Assembly: GCA_910587765.1 (NCBI GenBank)
Contig: CAJUNR010000023.1
Coordinates: 1-64,000, forward strand
Source of the DNA: an uncultured Lachnospiraceae bacterium
GTDB lineage: Bacteria; Bacillota; Clostridia; Lachnospirales; Lachnospiraceae
Length of the DNA stretch: 64,000 nucleotides
Direction: 5' to 3'
Within the stretch, counting starts at the first letter, position 1, and the number at the start of each line of letters is the position of its first letter. Shown in pieces: positions 8,478 through 16,554 of this stretch. Under the pieces are notes generated by a model. The model was not told the origin of the DNA. It saw nothing but the letters and a program-made list of their open reading frames with translations, and searched no databases. The translations under genes were made by a program, and so were the position numbers.

Positions 8478-10233
8478 CTGTGATCTCCTTTCGCGGAAGC
8501 AGGATACGAATGGCCGTTCCCTCATCCAGTTTGCTGTCGATGGTCATAGAGGCTTCCTCCCCATAGATCAGCTGCATTCGGTTTACAATATTCAAAATTC
8601 CCATATGTTCTTCCGCATGGTTGACGGTTTCTTTCAGCAGCAGCCATTCCTGCAGCATCTTCAGTGTGGCAGGCGGGATTCCCCGTCCGTCGTCCGACAC
8701 CGTGACGGACAGTTTTTCATCTGTTTTCTGAATCACAACATAAATACTTCCTTCCGGACTGCTGTCCAGCCCGTGTTTGATGGAGTTTTCCACCAGAGGC
8801 TGCAATATGAGAACCGGGACCGGCCAGTCCTTTACCCCGTCTTCCACCTGAATGCTGGTGTGAAGCTGTTCGCCCCATAAGATTCTCTGAATATACAGAT
8901 AATCATTCATATTCTCCAGCTCTTTCGACAGAGGAATCAGCCGGGCAGTCGAACGGAGCGTGTAGCGCAGCGTCCGGGCAAGGGCGTTTGCCATAAGATA
9001 TACGTCGTTTGCGCCTTTCTTCAGCCCCAGCGTACCCATGGCCTGCAGCGTGTTGTTGATAAAATGCGGTTTGACCTGGGCCTGGAGCATCTGGAGCTCC
9101 GCTGTTTTCTGAAGTAATTTCGCCTTATATTCCAGATTGATCAATTCGTTGATTTTCGCAGTCATTTCATTGAACGCAGAGGCCAGCGTTCCGATTTCAT
9201 CTTCTCCATAATCCTCGGCGATCATGGAAAGTTCGCCTTCTCCAAAAGCAACCACTTTCGCGGTCAGCGCATTCAGCCTGCGTGTCACGGTGCGGGAAAA
9301 GCAATATGCCATTCCGGTTGCCAGGGCAAGAAAGACGGCAGCCAGGATCAGTATCATCTGGATGACGTTCTGAACGATGCCCCGGGTCAGTTCGCGGTAA
9401 GGAATATCTTTCAGTAAATAAATATCGTCCGACTGATTCCACAGAAGCAGCCGCTGTTCGTGCTCCGCATGATAGATGGTATAGCCGGAGGGATTTGCAT
9501 TTTCTGATATGGCATGGAGGACCTCTTCCGGCAGCGTCTGCTCCGGATAGGTATTCAGCCGGGGGGACAGATTCTGATCCAGTACGGCCAGCCAGGTCTG
9601 CTCCCCATCAAGACTGCCGCAGATGCGTTCCAGAGCATCGGTACGGTATACGATGGAAACCATACCAACGTAACTGCTGTTGGCGTAGTAACGCAGCGCC
9701 CGGTTGACGGAAAAGACCGTGGCGTCTCTTAGAGAACCGAAATTCGTATAATTAATGAAAGAATGCAGGGGCGATATGGTAAAATACCGGTGGGCATTCA
9801 AAGTGTCCTGATACCAGTCTTCTTTTTCGATTTCCGGAAACTTTGTGTAGCTCATGTTTTCCCGTGAAAAGGAGTAAAGATTGGTACTGTAAGGGTCATA
9901 AAAGTAAATGTACAGGATCGAATCGTCCGAATAGAGGACATTCTTGATCGTCTGTTCGTTTTCCGCCTGAGAGATGTAATCGTCCCGGTGCAGGCGGAGA
10001 TTATCAATGAAGGTGCTGCTGTTATAAAAAGAGAGCGTGATTTCATTCAGCTGGCTGTAGTATCGTTCAATGGACTGGTTTACTTCCGCAAGGAGCTGTC
10101 CGGTGGAGTCAATGTATTGGTTTTGAAGCAGACGGACCGTACCCAGATAACAGACAATGCTGGAAAGAAAAATGATCATCGCCGAGCAGATGAAAAAGAT
10201 CACCATGATTTTTCTGGAAAAAGAAGTTTTCAT
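8470..10233 (-). CDS. Sensor histidine kinase (YesM family)
   Basis: 587 aa. Membrane segments lie at about residues 9-31 and 280-303 and enclose an extracytoplasmic Cache-like sensor. A HAMP domain follows, then the His_kinase domain with PHFINNTLQAMG (phospho-accepting His about 387) and a GHKL ATPase with PLVENSIKHGL and SDDGRGIP. YesM proteins usually read PHFLYNTL; here the two residues after PHF are IN, a mild departure. The ATG at 10233 follows AAAGGAGCC. It is upstream of and overlaps its response regulator, and is divergent from a sugar-binding protein gene. It likely senses a glycan breakdown product. Confidence 0.94.
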   Translation of the reverse strand: MKTSFSRKIMVIFFICSAMIIFLSSIVCYLGTVRLLQNQYIDSTGQLLAEVNQSIERYYSQLNEITLSFYNSSTFIDNLRLHRDDYISQAENEQTIKNVLYSDDSILYIYFYDPYSTNLYSFSRENMSYTKFPEIEKEDWYQDTLNAHRYFTISPLHSFINYTNFGSLRDATVFSVNRALRYYANSSYVGMVSIVYRTDALERICGSLDGEQTWLAVLDQNLSPRLNTYPEQTLPEEVLHAISENANPSGYTIYHAEHEQRLLLWNQSDDIYLLKDIPYRELTRGIVQNVIQMILILAAVFLALATGMAYCFSRTVTRRLNALTAKVVAFGEGELSMIAEDYGEDEIGTLASAFNEMTAKINELINLEYKAKLLQKTAELQMLQAQVKPHFINNTLQAMGTLGLKKGANDVYLMANALARTLRYTLRSTARLIPLSKELENMNDYLYIQRILWGEQLHTSIQVEDGVKDWPVPVLILQPLVENSIKHGLDSSPEGSIYVVIQKTDEKLSVTVSDDGRGIPPATLKMLQEWLLLKETVNHAEEHMGILNIVNRMQLIYGEEASMTIDSKLDEGTAIRILLPRKEITDV

Positions 10234-10281
10234 ATAATTGGCTCCTTTTGTAGATTCTGACATCATGTCTGACGACATTAT

Positions 10282-10328
10282 ACCATTTGGAATAAAATAT
10301 GAAAATGGTTCAAAATGACCATTTGAAC
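10282..10328. promoter_or_regulatory. Candidate binding repeats for the AraC-type regulator
   Basis: ACCATTTGGA starts at 10282 and ACCATTTGAA at 10318, a direct repeat 36 bases apart. The second copy is also part of two interlocking perfect inverted repeats, AAATGGT/ACCATTT (10303-10324) and GTTCAAA/TTTGAAC (10308-10328). AraC-type regulators commonly bind direct repeats upstream of the -35 box, and the proposed promoter starts 46 bases downstream. The function is inferred. Confidence 0.5.
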
Positions 10329-10373
10329 TTCCATCAGATCAATAAATTACCCGCAGGGATCAAGAAACTACGG

Positions 10374-10401
10374 TTACAAAGGCAGGAAAACCCGATAAAA
10401 T
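10374..10401 (+). promoter_or_regulatory. Candidate promoter of the sugar ABC operon
   Basis: TTACAA (10374-10379), a 16-base spacer and TAAAAT (10396-10401) precede the binding-protein gene. It is a weak match to consensus, as expected for an activator-dependent promoter. Confidence 0.45.
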
Positions 10402-10467
10402 AACAGACATAGAAGCAGAGAAGCAACTGCGGAACATCAAATTTATCAAACAGAGGAGGATTTGAAA

Positions 10468-11778
10468 ATGAAGAGAAGAATGGCACTTTTCATGTCGGCG
10501 CTTCTGTCAGTGTCCATGCTGGCGGGCTGCGGCGCGGACAGCAGTCAGACAGGGTCCGACGCGGGGAACGCGTCCGGAGAGGAAGCTTCATCTGAAAGCC
10601 AGGCGGATGTATCGGGAGACGAGGACGTGACCATTCGCTGGATGCAGTTCCAGGTGGAATATACGAATCAGGTAAAGCAGATGGCGAAGGCATATCAGGA
10701 AGAACATCCGAATGTAACGATCGAAGTGGAAGTGATCGGCGACGATTACTATGACGTTTTAAAGACGAAAGCTTCCTCTGGAGACATGCCGGACGTATTT
10801 ATGACAGCCGGATACAATGAGATCGTGACCTATAAAGATTATGTGACCGATCTGTCTGATCAGCCCTTTGTGGCCAATATCGCGGACGCGGCGCTGGAGT
10901 GTGTGTCCCTGGACGGCACGGTGGTCGGCCTGCCGGTGCAGATGTCCGGAAACGGAATCGTATATAACAAAAAGATCTTTGCGGAGAATAATCTGGAGAT
11001 CCCCACGACCCTCAGCGAACTGGAGCAGGTGTGCGGGACATTGCAGGCGAAGGGTATCACGCCTTTTGCAAATCAGTTTAAGGACGACTGGCTGCTGGGA
11101 CAGTTCATCAACTATGGCTTCGCGGGAGGAGAGGGAGCGATTCCGTTTATTGACGGGCTGAACGACGGAAGCGCGAAGATCGCGGATACCCAGAAGATGA
11201 AAGACATCATGAATGTCCTTGACCTGATGCTGAAATACGGACAGGACAAACCGCTGGATGCAGGATGGAATGAGGCGGCCGCTACCTTCGCATTGGGAGA
11301 GCAGGCGATGATCTTCGAAGGAATCTGGGCGTATGATACCATTGCGGAGATCGCTCCGGATATGGAAGTGGGACTGTTTGCGCTTCCCACGACGGATAAC
11401 GCCGCGGATACGAAGCTGGCGGCGGATGTGAACGGCGTATGGCACGTATCCAATACGTCCGCACATCCGGAGATCGCAAAGGATATTCTGAACTGGATGG
11501 TAACCAGCGAAGCGGGACAGGATTTCCTGCTGAACCAGTGTCAGGTGATCCCTGCCATGAAGGGTATGGAGTTCCAGGGAAGCAATCCGCTGTCTCAGGA
11601 TGTTTCCGGATATATTGAAGAGGGCAATACGATTCTCTGGTCGTGGCCGCTGTGGCCGGACGGCTATTATAACGAATCCGGTAAAAAGCTGCAGGATTAC
11701 ATCTCCAAGGGGACAGGCGATCAGGAGACGACGCTGAAAGCGCTGGACGATCTGTGGACCAATCTGAAATCGGAGTAA
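10468..11778 (+). CDS. Sugar ABC transporter substrate-binding lipoprotein
   Basis: 436 aa. A lipoprotein signal peptide ends in the lipobox LSVSMLAGCG, then an acidic Ser/Gly linker leads into a periplasmic-type binding domain of the carbohydrate CUT1 class (family 1 solute-binding proteins; MSGNGIVYNKKIF and FALGEQAMIFEGIWAYD are typical). The ATG at 10468 is eight bases after GAGGAGG; the TTG at 10462 is too close to that site. It captures the sugar outside the membrane for the two permeases that follow. No ATPase gene is present, so a shared MsmX-like ATPase elsewhere is expected. Confidence 0.94.
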   Translation: MKRRMALFMSALLSVSMLAGCGADSSQTGSDAGNASGEEASSESQADVSGDEDVTIRWMQFQVEYTNQVKQMAKAYQEEHPNVTIEVEVIGDDYYDVLKTKASSGDMPDVFMTAGYNEIVTYKDYVTDLSDQPFVANIADAALECVSLDGTVVGLPVQMSGNGIVYNKKIFAENNLEIPTTLSELEQVCGTLQAKGITPFANQFKDDWLLGQFINYGFAGGEGAIPFIDGLNDGSAKIADTQKMKDIMNVLDLMLKYGQDKPLDAGWNEAAATFALGEQAMIFEGIWAYDTIAEIAPDMEVGLFALPTTDNAADTKLAADVNGVWHVSNTSAHPEIAKDILNWMVTSEAGQDFLLNQCQVIPAMKGMEFQGSNPLSQDVSGYIEEGNTILWSWPLWPDGYYNESGKKLQDYISKGTGDQETTLKALDDLWTNLKSE

Positions 11779-11785
11779 GTATAGG

Positions 11786-11824
11786 AAGGGGGTGCTGCAA
11801 ACCGCATGTTTGCAGTATCCCCTT
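11786..11824 (+). promoter_or_regulatory. Intercistronic hairpin between binding protein and permeases
   Basis: A long stem pairs AAGGGGG and TGCTGCAAAC (11786-11802) with GTTTGCAG and CCCCTT (11808-11824), with a short loop and little mismatch. No T run follows. Such structures after the binding-protein gene of sugar ABC operons stabilise the upstream message or attenuate downstream expression, giving excess binding protein over permease. Confidence 0.6.
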
Positions 11825-11842
11825 ATGAAAAAGGAGACCTCT

Positions 11843-12724
11843 ATGAAAAATAAAAAGAAGGCGCTGCTGTCGGAAGTCCTGATTTTTGTGTTTCCGCTGA
11901 TGGCATTGTATTTTGTGTTCTTTATCCTGCCGTTGGTGGAAGGTGTCTATTATTCGCTTCTGGACTGGGACGGAATCAGCAGGACCAGAACGTTTGTGGG
12001 ACTGAAAAACTACATAAAACTGTTTACCAGCGATCCCGATTATTTTGTGTCCATGGGATTTACGCTGAAATACGTGGTGCTGAATGTAATTGGAACCAAC
12101 ATCGTGGCGTTCCTTCTGGCGCTGGCGGTAAATTCCAAACTGAAATGTACGAAATTTTTGAGAACCTGTTTCTTTATTCCCAATGTCATCAGTATGCTGA
12201 TCGTCGGATATATCTGGCGCTTTATCTTTAATCAGGGATTTGCGGCGATTTACAAAGCGACCGGCTGGGGATTTTTCAATATCAGCTGGCTGGGCGGGGG
12301 AAACGCTTCGATTGTCGCGATGGTGATCGTCGCCATGTGGCAGGGCGTCGGTTATATCATGATTCTGTATCTGTCCGGTCTGCAGATGGTGGATACAAGC
12401 CTTCTGGAAGCCGCGGCGATCGATGGGGCGAGCAAGGTTCAGCAGTTTTTTAAAGTCACCCTGCCTCTGATGATACCGACCATCGGAGTGAATCTGTTCA
12501 TGGTGGTCTCCCAGTCTTTCCGGCAGTTTGATCTGAACCTTTCGCTGACCGGCGGCGGTCCGGGAAGGCAGACGACAAGCCTTGCCCTTGATATCTACAC
12601 GGAAGGCTATCAGAATAACAGGATGGGTTATGCGGAATCCAAGGCGGTCATCTTATTCCTGATCGTGATCGCGATTGCCATTCTGCAGCTTAAGCTGACA
12701 AAGTCAAAGGAGGTGGAAGCATAA
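11843..12724 (+). CDS. Sugar ABC transporter permease (MalF/UgpA type)
   Basis: 293 aa with six membrane helices. The EAA loop is present as EAAAIDGASKVQQFFKVTLP (about residues 189-208), which contacts the ATPase. The end GGGPGRQTTSLALDIYTEG is typical of CUT1 permeases. The ATG at 11843 follows AAGGAG by six bases; the start further upstream lies in the hairpin and is unlikely. It forms a heterodimer with the next protein and its stop overlaps the next start. Confidence 0.94.
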   Translation: MKNKKKALLSEVLIFVFPLMALYFVFFILPLVEGVYYSLLDWDGISRTRTFVGLKNYIKLFTSDPDYFVSMGFTLKYVVLNVIGTNIVAFLLALAVNSKLKCTKFLRTCFFIPNVISMLIVGYIWRFIFNQGFAAIYKATGWGFFNISWLGGGNASIVAMVIVAMWQGVGYIMILYLSGLQMVDTSLLEAAAIDGASKVQQFFKVTLPLMIPTIGVNLFMVVSQSFRQFDLNLSLTGGGPGRQTTSLALDIYTEGYQNNRMGYAESKAVILFLIVIAIAILQLKLTKSKEVEA

Positions 12725-13554
12725 TGAGAAAAGCGGGGAATCTAAGAAAAATAATACCGGAAGTGCTGATGGTCGTGCTGGCGGTTCTGTTTGTCTCACC
12801 GGCGTGGATCGTGCTGACCAATTCTTTTAAACCGTTGGGGGAGATTCTGACCAATACCTTCGGGCTTCCGAAAAGCTTTTATCTGGGAAATTTTGCATAC
12901 GTGCTGGAAAATATGAATTATGCCAGAGTATTTTTGAACACGGTTCTGATCTGTGTCTTTGCGATCAGCATTACGGTTGTCTTAAGCGCCATGTGCGCCT
13001 ATCGCTTGTCCCGCTGGAATAATAAGATCAGCAACGGGATTCTCCTGATCCTGATGGCGTCCATGACCGTTCCGTTTCAGAGCATCATGCTGCCCTTTGC
13101 CAAGATCTGCAAAAGCCTCGGGCTGACGGACAGCCTTCCGGGCATTATCCTGGTGCTGGTGCCCCTGTACTGTCCGATGGCGGTGTTCATTTTCCAGGGA
13201 TTTATAAAGTCGATTCCAAAAGAAATCGAGGAGGCCGCCACCATGGACGGATGCGGAAAAGTGGCTACCTTTTTCCGAATTATCTTTCCGCTTCTGAAAC
13301 CGGCGACCAGCAGTATCATCGTACTGTTTACGCTGCAGATGTGGAATGATTTCACCCTGCCGCTGATCATGCTGCAGAGCGAATCAAAGAAAACCATTAC
13401 CACGACGGTATATTCCTTCTTCAGCGCCTATTCCATGCGCTGGGATTATGCGCTGACTTCTCTTGCGCTGTCCATTCTGCCGATGATCATATTCTTCCTG
13501 TTCATGCAGAAATATATCATCTCCGGAATTATCGCAGGCGCTGTGAAAGGGTAA
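12724..13554 (+). CDS. Sugar ABC transporter permease (MalG/UgpE type)
   Basis: 276 aa with six membrane helices. The EAA motif reads EEAATMDGCGKVATFFRIIF near residues 175-194. The N-terminal segment SPAWIVLTNSFKP and the C-terminal YIISGIIAGAVKG are characteristic of MalG-type carbohydrate permeases. It starts with ATG overlapping the stop of the first permease (TAATG), so the two are coupled and made in equal amounts. The nine-base gap to the glycoside hydrolase gene keeps that gene in the operon. Confidence 0.94.
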   Translation: MRKAGNLRKIIPEVLMVVLAVLFVSPAWIVLTNSFKPLGEILTNTFGLPKSFYLGNFAYVLENMNYARVFLNTVLICVFAISITVVLSAMCAYRLSRWNNKISNGILLILMASMTVPFQSIMLPFAKICKSLGLTDSLPGIILVLVPLYCPMAVFIFQGFIKSIPKEIEEAATMDGCGKVATFFRIIFPLLKPATSSIIVLFTLQMWNDFTLPLIMLQSESKKTITTTVYSFFSAYSMRWDYALTSLALSILPMIIFFLFMQKYIISGIIAGAVKG

Positions 13555-13563
13555 GGTTCTGCT

Positions 13564-15045
13564 ATGGATAAGGATGAAGAGAAGCTGGCGGCGTATGTAC
13601 AAAAATTCAATGAGCAGGATGAAGAACTCTTCCGGCAGCACGTCGGCAATGAAGAGGCCTGCGCGTGGATGAAAGAACAGATCCCTTATTTTGAATGTTC
13701 GGACGCGGAGGCGGAGGAAACCTGGTATTTCCGGTGGTGGGTTTATCGGAAGCATATCAAAAAGACGCCGGAGGGATTTATCATTACGGAATTTCTGCCG
13801 GACGTCCCCTGGGCGGGGGCATACAATTCCATCAACTGTGCGGCCGGACATCATATCAGCGAAGGGCGTTGGCTGCGCGGCGGGAACACGTATCTGGAGG
13901 ATTATCTGCGTTTCTGGCTGAAAGGAAGCGGGGATGTCCGGTCCTACAGTACGTGGATCGCGGACGCGCTGTATCAGTACTGTCTGGCCCGCGGGGATTT
14001 TCAGATTGCCGTGGAGTTACTGCCGGACCTGATCCGGAATTATGAACAGTGGGAATGTACGCATCAGCACAAAAGCGGTCTTTTCTGGTCCAACGACGAC
14101 CGGGACGCCATGGAGTATTCCATCAGCGGAGACGGGCTGCGCCCGACGCTGAATTCTTATCTGTACGCAGACGCGAGGGCGATTGCCAGGATCGCGGGGC
14201 TTGGCGGCGACCGGGAACATGAGGCCATGTTTTACCGGAAGGCGGAAAAGCTGAAAAAGCTGGTGCAGGAAAAGCTGTGGGATCGGGAGGCGGGATTTTT
14301 TAAGGTATATCCGCTGAAATCAAGAGAGACAGACGTCACGGACTGGGATTTCTCAAAGACAGACCCGGAAAAAAATGTGTGTGAGGAGATCGGTTTTCTG
14401 CCGTGGCTTTTTGAACTGCCGGACGCCGGGTATGAGCGCGCCTTCAGATACCTGAGATCGGAACAGGGATTCGAGGCGCCCTACGGACCGACGACCGCCG
14501 GACGGGGACATAAGAATTTTATGGCGGAGCATCCGGAGCATGAATGTCTGTGGAACGGTCCCTCCTGGCCGTTCGCCACGACGCAGACGCTGCATGCGCT
14601 GGCCAACGTGCTGAAAGATTACCGACAGGATTATGTGACAAAGCAGGATTTTGACATGCTGTTTTCCCGCTATACCCATTCCCACTACCGCGTGGACGAA
14701 AACGGAAAACGGGTCAACTGGCTGGATGAAAATCTGGACCCGTTCACGGGGGAATGGCTTTCCAGAAAGATTCTGGAGAATTGGAAGTGGAGAGAAGAAA
14801 AAGGGGGATACGAGAGAGGAAAGGATTACAATCATTCCGCCTATGCGGATATTGTGATCAGCAAAATATTCGGCGTGGAGCCGCAGGAGGACGGGACGGT
14901 GCGGATCCGTCCCATGATTCCGGACAACTGGGAGTACTGCAGGCTGAGCGGATTAAACTGTCAGGGACGTGAGCTGTCGATCTGCATGGACCGGACAGGT
15001 GAAACATATGGAAAACGGGGCATGCAGATCCGGTGGGAGGATTGA
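13564..15045 (+). CDS. Glycoside hydrolase of the (alpha/alpha)6 MGH1/trehalase-like superfamily
   Basis: 493 aa, no signal peptide, so cytoplasmic. Segments such as WRYFRW-like WYFRWWVYRKHI, SDGDVRSYSTWIADAL-type sequence (about 118-132), SGDGLRPTLNSYLYADARAI and WNGPSWPFATTQTLHAL are typical of alpha/alpha-barrel glucosidases related to MGH1-like mannosylglycerate hydrolases, GH37 and GH63. The aspartate in SGLFWSNDDRDAMEYS and a glutamate near the C-terminal ENWKW or DYNHSAYADIV stretch are plausible catalytic acids, but I cannot fix them. As the last gene of the ABC operon it probably cleaves the imported sugar. The exact linkage is unknown. Confidence 0.8.
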   Translation: MDKDEEKLAAYVQKFNEQDEELFRQHVGNEEACAWMKEQIPYFECSDAEAEETWYFRWWVYRKHIKKTPEGFIITEFLPDVPWAGAYNSINCAAGHHISEGRWLRGGNTYLEDYLRFWLKGSGDVRSYSTWIADALYQYCLARGDFQIAVELLPDLIRNYEQWECTHQHKSGLFWSNDDRDAMEYSISGDGLRPTLNSYLYADARAIARIAGLGGDREHEAMFYRKAEKLKKLVQEKLWDREAGFFKVYPLKSRETDVTDWDFSKTDPEKNVCEEIGFLPWLFELPDAGYERAFRYLRSEQGFEAPYGPTTAGRGHKNFMAEHPEHECLWNGPSWPFATTQTLHALANVLKDYRQDYVTKQDFDMLFSRYTHSHYRVDENGKRVNWLDENLDPFTGEWLSRKILENWKWREEKGGYERGKDYNHSAYADIVISKIFGVEPQEDGTVRIRPMIPDNWEYCRLSGLNCQGRELSICMDRTGETYGKRGMQIRWED

Positions 15046-15047
15046 AA

Positions 15048-15094
15048 TGTTTTTCGTGCAAAATATTGTGTTTTTCGTGCTGATAGCATATACT
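15048..15094 (+). promoter_or_regulatory. Antitoxin promoter with a 12-bp direct repeat
   Basis: TTGTGT (15066-15071), 17 bases and TATACT (15089-15094) form a good promoter for the RelB-like gene. The sequence TGTTTTTCGTGC occurs twice exactly, at 15048-15059 and 15069-15080, 21 bases apart (two helical turns), the second copy overlapping the -35 box. This fits an autoregulatory operator of the antitoxin, an inference. Confidence 0.55.
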
Positions 15095-15124
15095 GTAATT
15101 ACCAGCAGGAAAGGAGATGGTTAT

Positions 15125-15403
15125 ATGGCTCGCTCTACTACAAACATCAGCATCCGCATGGATTCAGACTTGAAAGCGCAGGCTGACAGACTGTTCGGGG
15201 AACTTGGCATGAACCTGACAACGGCATTCAATATCTTTGTCCGCCAATCTCTCCGTGAGGGACGGATTCCCTTTGACGTTTCCCTCAACCAGCCTAACAG
15301 CGAAACGGTTGCCGCCATGCTGGAGGCAGAAAGGATTGCGAAAGATCCGGCAGTAAAAGGGTATACCGATCTGGATGAACTGTTCGCAGACCTGAAAGCA
15401 TGA
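15125..15403 (+). CDS. RelB/DinJ family antitoxin
   Basis: 92 aa. The N-terminus has the ribbon-helix-helix DNA-binding pattern (TTNISIRMDSDLKAQADRLF) followed by GMNLTTAFNIFVRQSLREG, which is characteristic of the DinJ/RelB family. The acidic C-terminus (YTDLDELFADLKA) is the toxin-binding tail. The ATG at 15125 follows AAAGGAG. The stop overlaps the toxin start (ATGA), the usual coupling in relBE-type modules. It should bind its own promoter and neutralise a YafQ-like toxin. Confidence 0.93.
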   Translation: MARSTTNISIRMDSDLKAQADRLFGELGMNLTTAFNIFVRQSLREGRIPFDVSLNQPNSETVAAMLEAERIAKDPAVKGYTDLDELFADLKA

Positions 15404-15621
15404 GAAACGCAAAATATACTGTCAAGTTCACCACACAATTCAAGAAAGATTATAAGCTGGCAATGAAGCGTGGGCTGGACGTTGGGCTGTTGGAGGGTGT
15501 GGTCGCCGACCTTGCCATGGGACTCACCCTCCCGGAGAAAAACAGGGACTACGCCCTGTTCGGGAACTGGTCCGGACATCGTGAGTGTCATGTGTTGCCC
15601 GGCTGGTTGCTTATTTTCTAA
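15400..15621 (+). pseudogene. Truncated YafQ/RelE-family mRNA interferase toxin
   Basis: 73 codons. It starts like a normal YafQ-family toxin (YTVKFTTQFKKDYKLAMKRG) and keeps GNWSGHRECHVLPGWLLIF, but stops there. Intact relatives have about 90 residues and continue with a strand and the catalytic R...TGSHSDLF end (Arg83, His87 and Phe91 in E. coli YafQ). That part is missing, so nuclease activity should be lost. The stop codon falls within the 3' end of the convergent HxlR gene, so the truncation probably marks a recombination junction near 15615. Confidence 0.8.
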
Positions 15622-15950
15622 GAATGTATCATCGATTTGTAGGAATTTCCCCATACTTCCATAGCATCCAGAATCGGGCGCATGGTCTCGCCCAGTTCCG
15701 ACAGGGCATATTCCACTCTCGGCGGGACTTCCGCATACACCGTGCGGGTAATCAGTCCGTCCGCTTCCATAGACCTCAGGCTGTCCGTCAGAACTTTCTG
15801 GCTGATGCCGTCCAGATTTTTCTGCAGTTCATTAAAACGCCATGGCCGCATCCGCAGATTGCGGATGATCAATAATTTCCATTTATTTCCAATCAATTGA
15901 ACGGTGGTAGCCACCGGGCATTCCGGCAGCAATTCGGCTTTTGTTTTCAT
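15618..15950 (-). CDS. HxlR family redox-responsive transcriptional regulator
   Basis: 110 aa. Winged helix-turn-helix of the HxlR/YodB/MarR-DUF24 family: CPVATTVQLIGNKWKLLIIR at the N-terminus, RFNELQKNLDGISQKVLTDS as the recognition region, and PPRVEYALSELG as the wing. Cys11 matches the single N-terminal cysteine used by YodB-type repressors to sense quinones and electrophiles. It is divergent from the ACGX peptide operon, and a YodB-like inverted repeat sits over the -35 box of that operon. Its 3' end touches the truncated toxin gene. Confidence 0.93.
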   Translation of the reverse strand: MKTKAELLPECPVATTVQLIGNKWKLLIIRNLRMRPWRFNELQKNLDGISQKVLTDSLRSMEADGLITRTVYAEVPPRVEYALSELGETMRPILDAMEVWGNSYKSMIHS

Positions 15951-16109
15951 ATGACACCTCCATTACTTCAAAAAATACAGTTACATTCTGATTATACTGT
16001 AATATCCCTTAAAACGCAATGATCGGAAACACGGATGGATATCCGTTATAAAAAAATTTTAATTTTTTTATGCCGGAAAACCTTGTAAATCCACAAAAGT
16101 TACAAAAAG

Positions 16110-16141
16110 GTAAGTATCCCGACAAAAAAGTGCGTACTTGC
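16110..16141. promoter_or_regulatory. Candidate HxlR-type operator upstream of the ACGX operon
   Basis: GTAAGTAT (16110-16117) and GTACTTGC (16134-16141) form an imperfect inverted repeat around a central GACAAAAAAGT. This resembles the TACTTAC-N-GTAAGTA operators of YodB/HxlR-family repressors. Its right arm overlaps the -35 box. The divergent HxlR gene lies 160 bases to the left. Binding is inferred from sequence and position. Confidence 0.6.
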
Positions 16142-16165
16142 AGCAGCAGAAATATTCCGTACAAT
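16138..16165 (+). promoter_or_regulatory. Promoter of the ACGX peptide operon
   Basis: TTGCAG (16138-16143), a 16-base spacer and TACAAT (16160-16165), 57 bases before the peptide ATG. Overlap of the -35 box with the HxlR-type operator predicts repression. Confidence 0.6.
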
Positions 16166-16221
16166 GGTAGATACAGAGGGCAGAACAGCTCACTGAATAC
16201 ATAATTATGGAGGTTACTACA

Positions 16222-16434
16222 ATGGCACTTTCTAACTTAACTGGATGGAACGGAAACAATGCGGGGACGGCCTGCGGAGCCGGTGACAAGCCCACGGAAA
16301 CACCGGCGGCCTGCGGAACCGCCTGCGGAGCCGGCGACAAGCCCGTGGAAACGCCGGCGGCCTGTGGAACCGGTGACAAGCCCGCGGAAACGCCGGCAGC
16401 CTGTGGAACCGCCTGCGGAGCCGGCGACAAGTAA
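16222..16434 (+). CDS. ACGX-repeat RiPP precursor peptide
   Basis: 70 aa. A short leader (MALSNLTGWNGNNAGT) is followed by a core with six Ala-Cys-Gly-(Ala or Thr) units; cysteines are at 18, 31, 35, 48, 61 and 65. The units alternate with GDKP-ETPA spacers, and the DNA is repeated as well. The ATG at 16222 lies seven bases after TGGAGGT; the ATG at 16207 lies inside that ribosome site. A radical SAM/SPASM gene follows, which matches the ACGX system defined in TIGRFAMs (recalled, not searched). The enzyme probably crosslinks the cysteines to neighbouring residues. The product and its role are unknown to me. Confidence 0.85.
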   Translation: MALSNLTGWNGNNAGTACGAGDKPTETPAACGTACGAGDKPVETPAACGTGDKPAETPAACGTACGAGDK

Positions 16435-16554
16435 ACCGGTCAGCACACCAGGTTCTTTCCCAAAAGTGTTCCCGGTGGAAAAGATTCCATCGGGAGCATA
16501 TGAGATTTTTTCGGCGGCGGGCTTTGACGGCCGGAGCCGGTTTTATATGCGCAG

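Noticed and set aside
16269..16434. Short DNA repeats that could be taken for a CRISPR array
   Set aside because: The repeats are in frame, of uneven spacing, and encode the ACGX peptide; no cas genes are present.
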